This document shows, piece after piece, positions 1 through 7,204 of a DNA stretch of 64,000 nucleotides. How positions within the stretch are numbered: the stretch's first letter is position 1; each line of letters opens with the position of its first letter. The notes beneath the pieces were generated by a model, which was not told where the DNA came from, searched no databases, and worked only from the letters and a program-made list of their open reading frames with translations. This DNA comes from Vreelandella olivaria (lineage in GTDB: Bacteria; Pseudomonadota; Gammaproteobacteria; Pseudomonadales; Halomonadaceae). Location of the stretch: the NCBI RefSeq assembly GCF_023507745.1, contig NZ_JALPZO010000112.1, forward strand, positions 62,001 through 126,000, given 5' to 3'. A program made the translations under genes and the position numbers.

Positions 1-2
1 CG

Positions 3-476
3 ACGGCAGGTGTGGATATCGAGCTGCGCCGGAGTATGTGGGAATACATGCGCCGCATTAACCGTGATGAAGGTACTACCATTATCCTCACGACCCATTA
101 TCTGGAAGAGGCTGAGAGCCTGTGCCGCAATATCGCGATTATCAATCATGGCGATATTGTGCGTAATACCAGTATGCGTGAGCTACTGGCAGAGCTGGAT
201 ACTGAAACCTTTCTTTTAGACCTTGCTAAGCCTGTGAGTACCGCGCCTGAAGTGGAGGGGTTTGAGATCCAGCAGCTTGAACCTTCCCAGTTGGCACTGG
301 TGATTCACCGTGGTCAGCAGCTTAATGGCGTATTCAGTGCGCTGAGCGAGCAGGGTATCAATGTGGTCTCCATGCGCAACCGCGCTAATCGCTTAGAGGA
401 GATGTTCGTATCCATGGTGGAGGGTAGCCAGCGGGCCATTGACCAGCGCGCATTTGAGCAGGAGGCACAGGTATGA
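3..476 (+). CDS. ABC transporter ATP-binding protein, C-terminal part (5' end outside window)
   Basis: The reading frame is open to the left edge, so only the C-terminal part of the ATPase is here. The first visible residues (TAGVDIELR) fit the D-loop that follows Walker B, and a few dozen residues later TTHYLEEAE supplies the switch histidine (H-loop). The rest resembles the C-terminal tail of YadG/CcmA-type exporters. It overlaps the permease gene by 4 bp (ATGA), so the two are translationally coupled and form one ABC-2 exporter that would energise export across the inner membrane. The substrate cannot be read from the sequence. Walker A, Q-loop and signature motifs lie outside the window. 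Confidence 0.9.
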   Translation, partial: TAGVDIELRRSMWEYMRRINRDEGTTIILTTHYLEEAESLCRNIAIINHGDIVRNTSMRELLAELDTETFLLDLAKPVSTAPEVEGFEIQQLEPSQLALVIHRGQQLNGVFSALSEQGINVVSMRNRANRLEEMFVSMVEGSQRAIDQRAFEQEAQV

Positions 477-1246
477 ATGCCACTCAAACGTTCATTGCCT
501 TATGGACGCTGGTGCTGAAAGAGATCAAGCGCTTTACACGGATTTGGCCTCAAACGCTCTTACCGCCCTCCATTACCATGGCGATGTACTTCATTATCTT
601 CGGTAATCTGATTGGCCCACGTATTGGCGATATGGATGGCTTCAGTTACATGGACTTTATTGTCCCTGGGTTGATTATGATGTCGGTGATCACCAACAGC
701 TACTCTAATGTTGCCTCAAGCTTCTTTTCCAATAAGTTCCAGCGTTCCATTGAAGAGATGATGGTATCACCCATGCCCAATTGGGTGATTTTGGCGGGCT
801 TTATTTTTGGCGGTATGGCGCGTGGTTTGGGGGTCGGGCTAATTGTTACGCTGGTCTCTCTGTTCTTTACCCGTTTAACCGTAGAGCACCCGTTACTAAC
901 CATACTGGTGGTGGTATTAACCTCAGCACTGTTTTCTATCGGAGGTTTTATCAATGCACTGCTGGCCAATAAGTTTGACGATATTTCTATCGTGCCAACG
1001 TTTATTCTGACACCGCTCACCTATCTTGGTGGTGTCTTCTACTCTATCTCGATGCTACCCGACTTCTGGCAGGGCGTATCGATGCTCAACCCGATTCTGT
1101 ATATGGTGAATGTGTTCCGCTACGGTTTCCTGGGGGTGTCCGATATCCCGGTGGGTTGGGCACTGGCTGCTATTTTTGCCTTTATTATTGCGCTATTTTT
1201 GGTCGCGCTGACTATGCTGGAGCGTGGCAAAGGCATTCGCAGTTAA
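473..1246 (+). CDS. ABC-2 type transporter permease (YadH-like)
   Basis: This is a 257-residue integral membrane protein with about six hydrophobic segments, the usual length for the ABC2_membrane family. The stretch PTFILTPLTYLGGVFYSIS is typical of the conserved C-terminal part of this family (YadH, NodJ, DrrB). It starts inside the last codons of the ATPase gene (ATGA overlap) and would form the membrane half of the same exporter. The next gene, queF, begins 35 bp downstream and could be read through from this operon, though the functions look unrelated. The substrate is unknown. Confidence 0.9.
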   Translation: MNATQTFIALWTLVLKEIKRFTRIWPQTLLPPSITMAMYFIIFGNLIGPRIGDMDGFSYMDFIVPGLIMMSVITNSYSNVASSFFSNKFQRSIEEMMVSPMPNWVILAGFIFGGMARGLGVGLIVTLVSLFFTRLTVEHPLLTILVVVLTSALFSIGGFINALLANKFDDISIVPTFILTPLTYLGGVFYSISMLPDFWQGVSMLNPILYMVNVFRYGFLGVSDIPVGWALAAIFAFIIALFLVALTMLERGKGIRS

Positions 1247-1281
1247 GCGTTCGATGGAACATTTTTAGAGAGTTACCTTGT

Positions 1282-2115
1282 ATGGCACATCGCCCCGCAA
1301 CCTTAGAGAACGCGCCCCTGGGACGCGATTCCTCCTATCCCGAGCAATACGATGCCGGGCTACTGTACCCCATCCCCCGGGCCGCAAATCGTGCTCCCCT
1401 GGGGATTACTGAAGATAGCCTGCCATTTGTGGGAGAAGATGAGTGGTATGCCTTCGAAGTTTCCTGGCTAAACGCACGAGGCAAGCCCATTGTGGCGGTG
1501 GCGCGTTTTCGTTTGCCTGCCCGCTCACCCAATTTGATTGAGTCCAAGTCCTGGAAGCTCTACTTAAACAGTTTTAACCAAACCCGTTTTGCAAGCCGTG
1601 ATGAGGTACGGGCGACGCTGGCACATGACCTGGCTGGCGCTGCCGGTGCCACTGTTAGTGTAGAGCTGTTTGGGGTAGACGATGCAGTCCTCGCGCCGCA
1701 GCGCCTGCCTGGAACATGCCTGGATGATCTGGATATTGAAGTCAGCGACTATACGCCCAGTGCTGAGCATCTGACGGTAAGTGACGAGATGGTGGAAGAG
1801 ACGCTGCACTCACATCTGCTCAAATCCAACTGCCCGGTCACGGGGCAGCCGGACTGGGGGAGTGTGATGATTCGTTATAAAGGCCCTAGGCTCGATCGGG
1901 AAGGGCTGCTGCGCTACCTGATTGGCTATCGCCAGCACCAGGACTTTCATGAACACTGTGTGGAGCACATCTTCACTGACCTGATGCAGCGCGCCAATCC
2001 CAGTGAACTACTCGTACTGGCACGCTATGTACGTCGTGGTGGTCTGGATATCAGCCCCTGGCGCGCCACGCCAGGGCTTACGCCACCCAGCCCGCTGCGT
2101 CTGGCAAGGCAGTAA
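1282..2115 (+). CDS. queF: NADPH-dependent 7-cyano-7-deazaguanine reductase (preQ0 reductase, long form)
   Basis: This enzyme reduces the nitrile of preQ0 to the amine preQ1, the last free-base step before queuosine is inserted into tRNA. The 277-residue length fits the bimodular type II (E. coli-like) QueF. KLYLNSFNQTRF belongs to the conserved N-terminal module. The catalytic pair is visible as Cys184 and Asp191 in SNCPVTGQPDWGS, with the same 7-residue spacing as E. coli Cys190/Asp197. The frame is open 126 bp further upstream, but I chose the ATG at 1282 because it gives the family N-terminus and is preceded by an AGAGAG Shine-Dalgarno. No preQ1 riboswitch is visible upstream. Confidence 0.95.
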   Translation: MAHRPATLENAPLGRDSSYPEQYDAGLLYPIPRAANRAPLGITEDSLPFVGEDEWYAFEVSWLNARGKPIVAVARFRLPARSPNLIESKSWKLYLNSFNQTRFASRDEVRATLAHDLAGAAGATVSVELFGVDDAVLAPQRLPGTCLDDLDIEVSDYTPSAEHLTVSDEMVEETLHSHLLKSNCPVTGQPDWGSVMIRYKGPRLDREGLLRYLIGYRQHQDFHEHCVEHIFTDLMQRANPSELLVLARYVRRGGLDISPWRATPGLTPPSPLRLARQ

Positions 2116-2163
2116 ACGACTGCGCTACAGTAGCGCCCAACGATGAAAACTACGGGAGTCACC

Positions 2164-2724
2164 ATGGACGCACTTACGCTACTTTACGAACGCAGCTCTA
2201 TGGGGAAGCTGACCGAGCCGGGCCCAAGCGCCGAGCAACTCAACACGATTTATCAGGCGGCGCTGCGCGCTCCGGATCATAAAGAACTGCGTCCTTGGCA
2301 CTTTATTGAGTTCACCGGGGAGGGGCGCGAACGCCTGGGTGAACTGTTCGCAGAGGCCGAGTTTCAGGAAGACCCTCATGCCAATGACGAGACGTTGAAT
2401 TCCGCTCGTAAGAAACCACTACGGGCACCGATGGTCATTGCCGTCATCGCCAAAGTAACGCCGGATATTCCCAAAGTGCCTAAAATGGAGCAGGTGATTT
2501 CCGCTGGTTGCGCTGCCCACGGTATCCTGTTGGCTGCTCATGCGCTTGGCCTCGGGGCAATGTGGCGCAGCGGCAAGTACGCCTTTGACCCCGTGGTGCG
2601 TAAAGGGCTGGGCCTTGATGAGGATGATGAGGTGGTGGCGTTTATTTACCTGGGCAGTCTGGCCGGACGTCATAAGCCATTACCGCAGCACAGCGTTACC
2701 GACTTTGTAGAGCATTGGAACTAG
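2164..2724 (+). CDS. Nitroreductase family protein (YdjA-like)
   Basis: This is a 186-residue FMN-dependent oxidoreductase of the small nitroreductase type. MDALTLLYERSSMGKLTEP at the N-terminus and AALRAPDHKELRPWHF a little later match the YdjA subgroup, and GCAAHGILLAAHALGLGAMWRSG is the conserved FMN-binding segment. An ATG seven codons upstream (2143) is in frame. I prefer 2164 because GGGAG sits at normal distance before it and the family starts there. The physiological substrate is not known for this subgroup. It is followed 15 bp later by a thioesterase gene, so the two are probably co-transcribed. Confidence 0.88.
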   Translation: MDALTLLYERSSMGKLTEPGPSAEQLNTIYQAALRAPDHKELRPWHFIEFTGEGRERLGELFAEAEFQEDPHANDETLNSARKKPLRAPMVIAVIAKVTPDIPKVPKMEQVISAGCAAHGILLAAHALGLGAMWRSGKYAFDPVVRKGLGLDEDDEVVAFIYLGSLAGRHKPLPQHSVTDFVEHWN

Positions 2725-2739
2725 GGTAGGGAGCCTGCT

Positions 2740-3246
2740 GTGAGTCAGCTACGCGAGCCAGGAGTACCGCACCCACGTTTGCCGTTACCTACCGGTAAGG
2801 AAGATCTCCTCGCATTTCAGCGCTGGCTGGAAGAGGCTATTCCTATGGTGGGCGCGCTGGGGATTGAGCAAGTGGCGATGGAGGGGCATAGGCTTACGTG
2901 GCAGTTAGCGCTTACCCCCAATCTAAACGATAAGGGCACAGGCTTTGGTGGTGCGCTTACCGCGCAAACCACGCTTCAAGGGTGGTGTTGGGTAACATTA
3001 TGGCTGCGAGAGCGGGGGCTGGCCCAGGATGTGGTGGTGGCCGAAGCCAGCCAGCGTTTTCTTGCGCCGGTCACCGGTGACTATCGTATCATCTGTACTC
3101 CCGGCGACTCCCATGGCTCTGAGCAACTGGCAGATAAGCTCAAAGAGCGGGGTAAAGGCCGTATAACACTTACCCAGCAGCTTTACTGCGGTGATACGCT
3201 CTGCCTGGAAGCCAGCGGTAACTATGCCGTATTGCCAAGTCCCTAA
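2740..3246 (+). CDS. YiiD C-terminal-type thioesterase domain protein
   Basis: This 168-residue protein resembles the putative thioesterase domain found at the C-terminus of YiiD (hot-dog fold). The segment LTPNLNDKGTGFGGAL, about a third of the way in, is the family hallmark: in this family the Asn/Asp of LND and the Gly-rich helix form the active site. It starts with GTG at 2740 behind GTAGGGAG. No N-acetyltransferase domain precedes it, so it is the stand-alone version. The substrate is presumably an acyl-CoA, but nothing here identifies which. Confidence 0.75.
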   Translation: MSQLREPGVPHPRLPLPTGKEDLLAFQRWLEEAIPMVGALGIEQVAMEGHRLTWQLALTPNLNDKGTGFGGALTAQTTLQGWCWVTLWLRERGLAQDVVVAEASQRFLAPVTGDYRIICTPGDSHGSEQLADKLKERGKGRITLTQQLYCGDTLCLEASGNYAVLPSP

Positions 3247-3259
3247 ATCTGAAAAAGGC

Positions 3260-3288
3260 TTGCTATTTCACGGCTTAGACCATAAGAT
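3260..3288 (+). promoter_or_regulatory. Sigma-70 promoter for tRNA-Ser
   Basis: TTGCTA (3260-3265) and TAAGAT (3283-3288) are separated by exactly 17 bp, about 50 bp ahead of the tRNA. The GC-rich bases after the -10 box look like a stringent discriminator, usual for stable-RNA promoters. Confidence 0.55.
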
Positions 3289-3338
3289 ATGCGCCGTTCT
3301 GTTGGGAAAGGCAGCGCCTTCCCGCTGAATGAAAATGT

Positions 3339-3426
3339 GGAGAGGTGTCCGAGTGGTCGAAGGAGCACGCCTGGAAAGTGTGTAAGTCGAAAGGCTTCGA
3401 GGGTTCGAATCCCTCCCTCTCCGCCA
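3339..3426 (+). tRNA. tRNA-Ser (anticodon GGA)
   Basis: This is an 88-nt class II tRNA with 7-bp acceptor stem GGAGAGG/CCTCTCC, discriminator G and encoded CCA. The anticodon loop carries GGA within CCTGGAAAGT, a long variable arm follows, and the T loop is GTTCGAATC. It reads UCC and UCU serine codons. The acceptor stem and the anticodon and T arms are close to E. coli serW/X. Confidence 0.97.
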
Positions 3427-3436
3427 CAGAATATAG

Positions 3437-3472
3437 AAGGGGAATCAAGTGTTTAGCTTGGTTCCCCTTTTT
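3437..3472 (+). terminator. Intrinsic terminator after tRNA-Ser
   Basis: AAGGGGAA and TTCCCCTT arms (extended by CAAG/CTTG inside the stem) are followed by a T run at 3468-3472, directly downstream of the tRNA. Confidence 0.85.
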
Positions 3473-3691
3473 CGTTTTGGGTGTTTGAGCCGCCTTGGAA
3501 GTATTTCTGGGAGTGCCATATATCCTACTAGGCAGTGCCAAAGCTAGCACGCTTACAGTACGTTTGCCGGGCAGCACGAACGAGTTAAGTGCTCTTTTCT
3601 AACGCGATTTTGAGAAGGGCGCCGGTACGGCCGCGCGCTGTATGGCTCTTGGCATGAAACCTGTTAATGAGCACAGCAGATGAGAGCGTTT

Positions 3692-3775
3692 TTAAAAGGG
3701 CAGGCCGCCGCTAAAGCCGACAACGGCAACGGCGATAACGACAATAATAACAACGATAGTGGTGGTAGAAGGCAT
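3692..3775 (-). CDS. Very small hydrophobic membrane protein (27 aa), unrecognised
   Basis: I do not recognise this protein. The 27 codons give MPSTTTIVVIIVVIAVAVVG followed by FSGGLPF, which is one hydrophobic helix with a short polar N-terminus and a glycine-containing tail. The Shine-Dalgarno AGGAAGAG sits 7 nt before the ATG and overlaps the TAG stop of the upstream 69-codon ORF, suggesting coupled translation. It is shorter than automatic gene callers accept. There is no nearby toxin-antitoxin partner. It could be a regulatory membrane miniprotein or a type I toxin-like peptide, but I have no evidence for either role. Confidence 0.5.
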   Translation of the reverse strand: MPSTTTIVVIIVVIAVAVVGFSGGLPF

Positions 3776-3784
3776 CTTCTCTTC

Positions 3785-3994
3785 CTATGAGTAATGAGTG
3801 TTGTCACAGCCTAGTAGAATGAGCATCAAGTCACAAAGCGCATCATGAAAGAGCTCTGCGGCACAGTTGCGTTCACTGATGGTCAGCCAACGCCCTAGCG
3901 GAAAGCAAAGCTGCTGGCATTTCCTGTACAGTGCGGCGGGCCATTTTGGTAAAACTCCCGTAGATGGATACGCACAGGACTCTCGCTTGCTCAT
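3785..3994 (-). CDS. Small cysteine-rich hypothetical protein (69 aa)
   Basis: I do not recognise this protein. It starts MSKRESCAYPSTGVLPKWP and contains six cysteines, with an amphipathic or hydrophobic C-terminal half (CDLMLILLGCD). Its start lies about 50 bp beyond the terminator of the minus-strand sRNA at 4043-4190, and its stop is 9 bp before the 27-codon ORF. The Shine-Dalgarno is weak (TAAG). An overlapping plus-strand ORF in the same place has no ribosome-binding site and less natural composition. The call rests mainly on the tight arrangement with the next small ORF, so it is tentative. Confidence 0.4.
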   Translation of the reverse strand: MSKRESCAYPSTGVLPKWPAALYRKCQQLCFPLGRWLTISERNCAAELFHDALCDLMLILLGCDNTHYS

Positions 3995-4042
3995 CTTAGG
4001 CCGTTATTGCAATTGGAAAAGGTTACCCAAGCTTCACATACG

Positions 4043-4066
4043 AAAAAACACCCTAATCTAAGGGTG
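4043..4066 (-). terminator. Intrinsic terminator of the minus-strand sRNA
   Basis: Read on the minus strand, CACCCTTAG/TTAGGGTG forms a hairpin (4049-4066) followed by six T (4048-4043). No coding gene on this strand ends within 300 bp upstream, so it ends a noncoding transcript. Confidence 0.8.
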
Positions 4067-4190
4067 CTTTTCCGTCGCTTCGCTTCTTTCCCTGAATTAT
4101 GCAAGCTCTTCCTGAGCTGATCCAATCCTTGAATAACACCGCTCATCCTGAGCGATCATTCCCTTGCGTAGCGGCTTCCTTACCGCGAAC
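4043..4190 (-). ncRNA. Candidate RsmY/RsmZ/CsrB-type CsrA-sequestering sRNA
   Basis: This is a roughly 148-nt ORF-free transcript on the minus strand with eight GGA motifs. Three sit in loops of small perfect hairpins: GCGG-TAAGGAAG-CCGC (4186-4171), CGCTC-AGGAT-GAGCG (4154-4140) and AGCTC-AGGAA-GAGCT (4118-4104). The others are in single-stranded linkers (AAGGGA, AAGGAT, TTGGAT, CAGGGA, CGGAAA). A 5' promoter and a 3' terminator bracket it. Repeated A(N)GGA in hairpin loops is the known signature of RNAs that titrate the translational repressor CsrA/RsmA. Length and design match gammaproteobacterial RsmY/RsmZ. The exact 5' end is inferred. Primary sequence diverges quickly in this family, so I cannot say which member it is. 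Confidence 0.75.
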
Positions 4191-4226
4191 ACTATAGACT
4201 ATAGAAGAGAGTTAAGTAATGTACAA
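4191..4226 (-). promoter_or_regulatory. Promoter of the minus-strand sRNA
   Basis: On the minus strand, TTGTAC (4226-4221), a 17-bp spacer and TATAGT (4203-4198) precede the sRNA. A second TATAGT follows immediately at 4196-4191, so the start site may be at about 4190 or 4185. Confidence 0.5.
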
Positions 4227-4262
4227 GATAAAGTTGTATTTTTATTGTACTTGCATAGTACA
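4222..4262. promoter_or_regulatory. Two 17-bp dyads upstream of the sRNA, possible activator sites
   Basis: TACAA-N7-TTGTA (4222-4238) and TGTAC-N7-GTACA (4246-4262) are two inverted repeats of equal architecture whose centres are 24 bp apart. The first overlaps the -35 box. They partly resemble the GacA/UvrY half-site TGTA(A/C) but with a different spacer from the published 18-bp consensus, so the factor is uncertain. Confidence 0.35.
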
Positions 4263-4381
4263 TGAATGATTCTTATACGAAAGATGTGTGGCCCAAGGCT
4301 GCCCGAAAGCAGTACTCCTGGGCAGCTTCATCTAGGGAGCATGGCTGGGAGAGCGCGGTTGTGCAGATTACTTTTGGGCAC

Positions 4382-6040
4382 TTAACGTGCTTGGGTAAAG
4401 TGAGCACGCAAGCGGGCAAGTTCCTGCTCGTCCCAGCCCGGTGGTTCTGAAAGTGCTGCCCAGGCGTCGATATAATGCTCAGCTGCTATTTCGTGGCCAA
4501 ACCCCGGTGGTGTACTGCCAGTGGCTAAGTCTGCCAGTAGCTGCAGCATGGTAACCACGGGATACCAGCGTAATTGTGGTGAAACATCCGGGCCGCGAGG
4601 AGAACGCATCCATTCCGGTTCGCGCCAGAATGCTGCTGGTTCAAAAAAAGTGATTGGGTCACTGGCATATTGCAGGTAAGCGATTCGAAAGTCGCCCCAT
4701 TCTCCTGGCGCCGCTTGAAGCCCTTGGAATTGATTCATAAAACGTACCACCGAGCCTTCTCTGAACGTGGGAAGCCAAGCAGGCGACCCAGGGTCCCGAT
4801 CAGCCGTGACGGTTCGCCATGTGTCGCTACGAAAGGGAGGGCCACTCCACAATGCACCATGGAAAGGGTCATCAATAATGTCGTACAGATCAAATGAGAG
4901 GTCTGAATTGAGCGCTCCCAGGCTCAGGCCAAACAGGTAGAGTCTTGGGCGTTCATTGCTGGGCAGGGAAGACCAGTAATCGTATACCGTGGTAAATAGC
5001 GCCCGTGCGTTTTCAACTCCATACTCTGCTTCGGAAATAAGTGATAAATGGCTGGGCAGGTAAGAGTACTGGGCCGTCACCGTGGCAATGTCGCCCCGAT
5101 GCAGATACTCGACTGTGTCTTGGGAGCCGGGGTCTACCCATCCGCGCCCGGTGGGGGTGGCGAGTATCAATACTGAGCGTTCAAAACCACCTACCCGAAC
5201 TAGTTCTGCAAGTGCCAGCTCTGCCCGTTCAGCAGGTGATTCGGCAGCATTGAGTCCAACATACACGCGTATTGGGTCAGGCACTTGTTCGCCGAGAAAC
5301 GCGCTGATTTGGTTGCCGCTGGGACCTTGGGTAACAAAGCGCCGTCCACGGCTACCCAGTGCTTCCCAACTAATTAACGACTCCGCGCTGCCTGGTTTCA
5401 TTGGGTCTGTAGGCGGTATCAGGTCATCCTGCATTAACTCATCAACCTGCTGGTACGAGCGGTCGGCGATCTGGAGGGCATAGGTAAAAATGACGCCTTC
5501 AATCACCAGCCAAAACAGTGCAACGGCAGTGATTGTGCCCAATACATAAGCCGTTCGGCGCGGAAGAATATGCGACAACTTGCGAGACAGCAGACGAAAA
5601 GTGCGCCTGAATAGCCAGACCATGAGCAGTAAAAAGGCAAAGACACCGACCGCAATCAATGCCACCGAGAAGGGGCGTGAGCCGCTGGCGGGTTCCATGG
5701 CCATCAAGTCGCGAATACTGTTCTGCCATTCAGTGGCGCGCCAAAGAAAAATCGTGCAGATACCCAAGCAGGCCAGGGCGGCCAGCCATTTCATGTATCG
5801 TTCTATCCAGGGGGCAGGTTCGGGTAAATGCAGGTAGCGCCACAGCGAGTGGCCTATTACCCCCAGGGCGTAGCCAGCAGAGAAGCTCAGTCCGGAAACA
5901 ACACCTTGAGCTACTAGTGGGCGGGGAACAAGGCTGGGGGTTAGCGAAAAGGCGAAGAAAAGGGTTGCCAATACCAGCCCTACGCCTGAGAAATGGCTCA
6001 GGCGTGAGACTATCCATTGTCGCTGAACGCTGTTTTCCAT
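4382..6040 (-). CDS. Membrane alpha/beta-hydrolase (Abhydrolase_9 family)
   Basis: This 552-residue protein has about five N-terminal membrane helices within the first ~190 residues, then a soluble hydrolase domain. The nucleophile elbow is GLSLG with Ser373, preceded by a PRLYLF strand. The overall plan (membrane half, then FVTQGPSG region, then esterase fold) matches the poorly characterised Abhydrolase_9_N/Abhydrolase_9 pair known mainly from actinobacteria and proteobacteria. The family's substrate is unknown, though an inner-membrane lipase or esterase role is plausible. It stands alone between two candidate sRNAs, with its own leader upstream of 6040, and its stop lies about 190 bp upstream of the sRNA promoter on the same strand. 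Confidence 0.75.
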   Translation of the reverse strand: MENSVQRQWIVSRLSHFSGVGLVLATLFFAFSLTPSLVPRPLVAQGVVSGLSFSAGYALGVIGHSLWRYLHLPEPAPWIERYMKWLAALACLGICTIFLWRATEWQNSIRDLMAMEPASGSRPFSVALIAVGVFAFLLLMVWLFRRTFRLLSRKLSHILPRRTAYVLGTITAVALFWLVIEGVIFTYALQIADRSYQQVDELMQDDLIPPTDPMKPGSAESLISWEALGSRGRRFVTQGPSGNQISAFLGEQVPDPIRVYVGLNAAESPAERAELALAELVRVGGFERSVLILATPTGRGWVDPGSQDTVEYLHRGDIATVTAQYSYLPSHLSLISEAEYGVENARALFTTVYDYWSSLPSNERPRLYLFGLSLGALNSDLSFDLYDIIDDPFHGALWSGPPFRSDTWRTVTADRDPGSPAWLPTFREGSVVRFMNQFQGLQAAPGEWGDFRIAYLQYASDPITFFEPAAFWREPEWMRSPRGPDVSPQLRWYPVVTMLQLLADLATGSTPPGFGHEIAAEHYIDAWAALSEPPGWDEQELARLRAHFTQAR

Positions 6041-6111
6041 TAACTACCCACTAGCCGACTATAAGATGTGTTAAGAATCCGGCCTACCAGGGCCGTCTCA
6101 ATAGTAGAGCA

Positions 6112-6909
6112 TTAAAAGCGGTAGCTTAACGATACGCCGCCAAGGGCTTGCCATTCGCTGCCTAGCTCATCAACAATCGGGCTATCCGATGCATTATCGG
6201 TAAGGTAGCTGGCACCTACGAAGCCAGTCGCCGACCACTCAGGGGTTAGGGCGTAGGTAAGGCTGGCGTTAGCGCCTATCCGCCAGTAGCCACCATCAGG
6301 GACGTAGGTGGCAATACCGCTTTGGGCGCTATCTTGCTCAGAAACGCCAAACAGTGATTCCGTCCATCTTTCATTGGAATAGTGGATGCTGGGTGATAAG
6401 ACGAAAAAGGTGCGTTCACTGAGAGGTTGTCGCAGTGTGGCGACTGCTTCAAACTCTGCGCCTTCAACATCCCCGGTAACGGGGGTTCGGCCTGCTACAC
6501 TGTAGTGCCATAACCCTTGTTGGAGACCAACTCGCAGACCAAGTGTCGCCCCACCACTGACTTTTTCAAAGCGGCTTATATCGCCGGTATTGTCTCGTCC
6601 AAAGGTGTAGCCAATGATAGGCGAAATGGTCCAGTTACCATGACGAATGGCGTGCCACTCAATGCCATTGCGTGGACTAATGGAGAGGGTATCTCCATAG
6701 GAGAGGTTAAGTACTGGCCAGAATGATGTGTCGTAGTCATTGCTACCCAGGTAGTCGGGGGCGTAAACCGCGCCGACACCGATACTGCCCTGCCAGCTTT
6801 CTCCCCACACCGAGGTGGAGAGTGCTATCCCCATGGTGGCAGCCAGCAAAGCCTTGATTGGCGGGAACGTTACATACGTCACGGGAGTGGCACGACATGG
6901 GGTTGGCAT
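6112..6909 (-). CDS. MipA/OmpV family outer-membrane protein
   Basis: This 265-residue protein has a predicted signal peptide ending near residue 36 (TMGIALSTSVWG/ES). The mature start WQGSIGVGAVYAPDYLGSND, the internal SPRNGIEW and the terminal LGGVSLSYRF with a C-terminal Phe are typical of MipA/OmpV barrels. MipA proteins sit in the outer membrane and are linked to murein-synthesising complexes, while OmpV relatives respond to osmolarity. The ATG at 6909 has AAGGAA upstream. The gene is monocistronic, 71 bp from the hydrolase gene on the same strand. A regulator pair often seen beside mipA is not present. Confidence 0.85.
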   Translation of the reverse strand: MPTPCRATPVTYVTFPPIKALLAATMGIALSTSVWGESWQGSIGVGAVYAPDYLGSNDYDTSFWPVLNLSYGDTLSISPRNGIEWHAIRHGNWTISPIIGYTFGRDNTGDISRFEKVSGGATLGLRVGLQQGLWHYSVAGRTPVTGDVEGAEFEAVATLRQPLSERTFFVLSPSIHYSNERWTESLFGVSEQDSAQSGIATYVPDGGYWRIGANASLTYALTPEWSATGFVGASYLTDNASDSPIVDELGSEWQALGGVSLSYRF

Positions 6910-7173
6910 CAGGTATTCCTTGTCATTAGTTAAACGTACGTGATTGTATGTTTTTGTTGGTTAAATGCGCAACTCAAACAAAATGCCAATGTTTTGAAAT
7001 ATGCTGGCTGGAAATGCGGCGAAGTTTTTTAATGTTTCATATCCCAGGTTAGATAACTCAACCGCTTAAAGGCGCACTGTGCTTATAACGCAGGGATGGC
7101 GTTACATGAAAGTGTCAGCAGGAACGCTTGCGGCGCACCTCTGCTGTGTTTTTATTATCCTACGTTAATGTTT
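6910..7173. other. Gene-free region with mipA leader and a hairpin/terminator-like element
   Basis: No ORF is supportable here. The left part must contain the mipA promoter on the minus strand. On the plus strand, AACGC-AGGGATG-GCGTT (7087-7103) is a perfect hairpin with a GGGA loop. CAGCAG (7117-7122) can pair with CTGCTG (7141-7146) just before TTTTT, which looks like a terminator. These may belong to a further short transcript or to the regulatory region of the sRNA that follows. Confidence 0.3.
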
Positions 7174-7204
7174 TTGACACATTAGGGGTTCAAGGTGGTA
7201 AGAA
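7174..7204 (+). promoter_or_regulatory. Possible promoter of the plus-strand sRNA
   Basis: A perfect -35 box TTGACA lies at 7174-7179. The -10 box is poor: GGTAAG at 17 bp or TAAGAA at 19 bp. A weak -10 would fit an activator-dependent promoter, but the assignment is uncertain. Confidence 0.35.

Noticed and set aside
1156..1281. N-terminal extension of queF
   Set aside because: The extension overlaps the end of the ABC permease gene in another frame, and the ATG at 1282 has a Shine-Dalgarno and the family start.
3275..3577. 100-codon minus-strand ORF
   Set aside because: It runs antisense through tRNA-Ser and its terminator and has no ribosome-binding site.
3867..4061. 64-codon plus-strand ORF opposite the 69-codon small ORF
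   Set aside because: It has no ribosome-binding site and runs into the sRNA terminator; the minus-strand reading has the better operon context.
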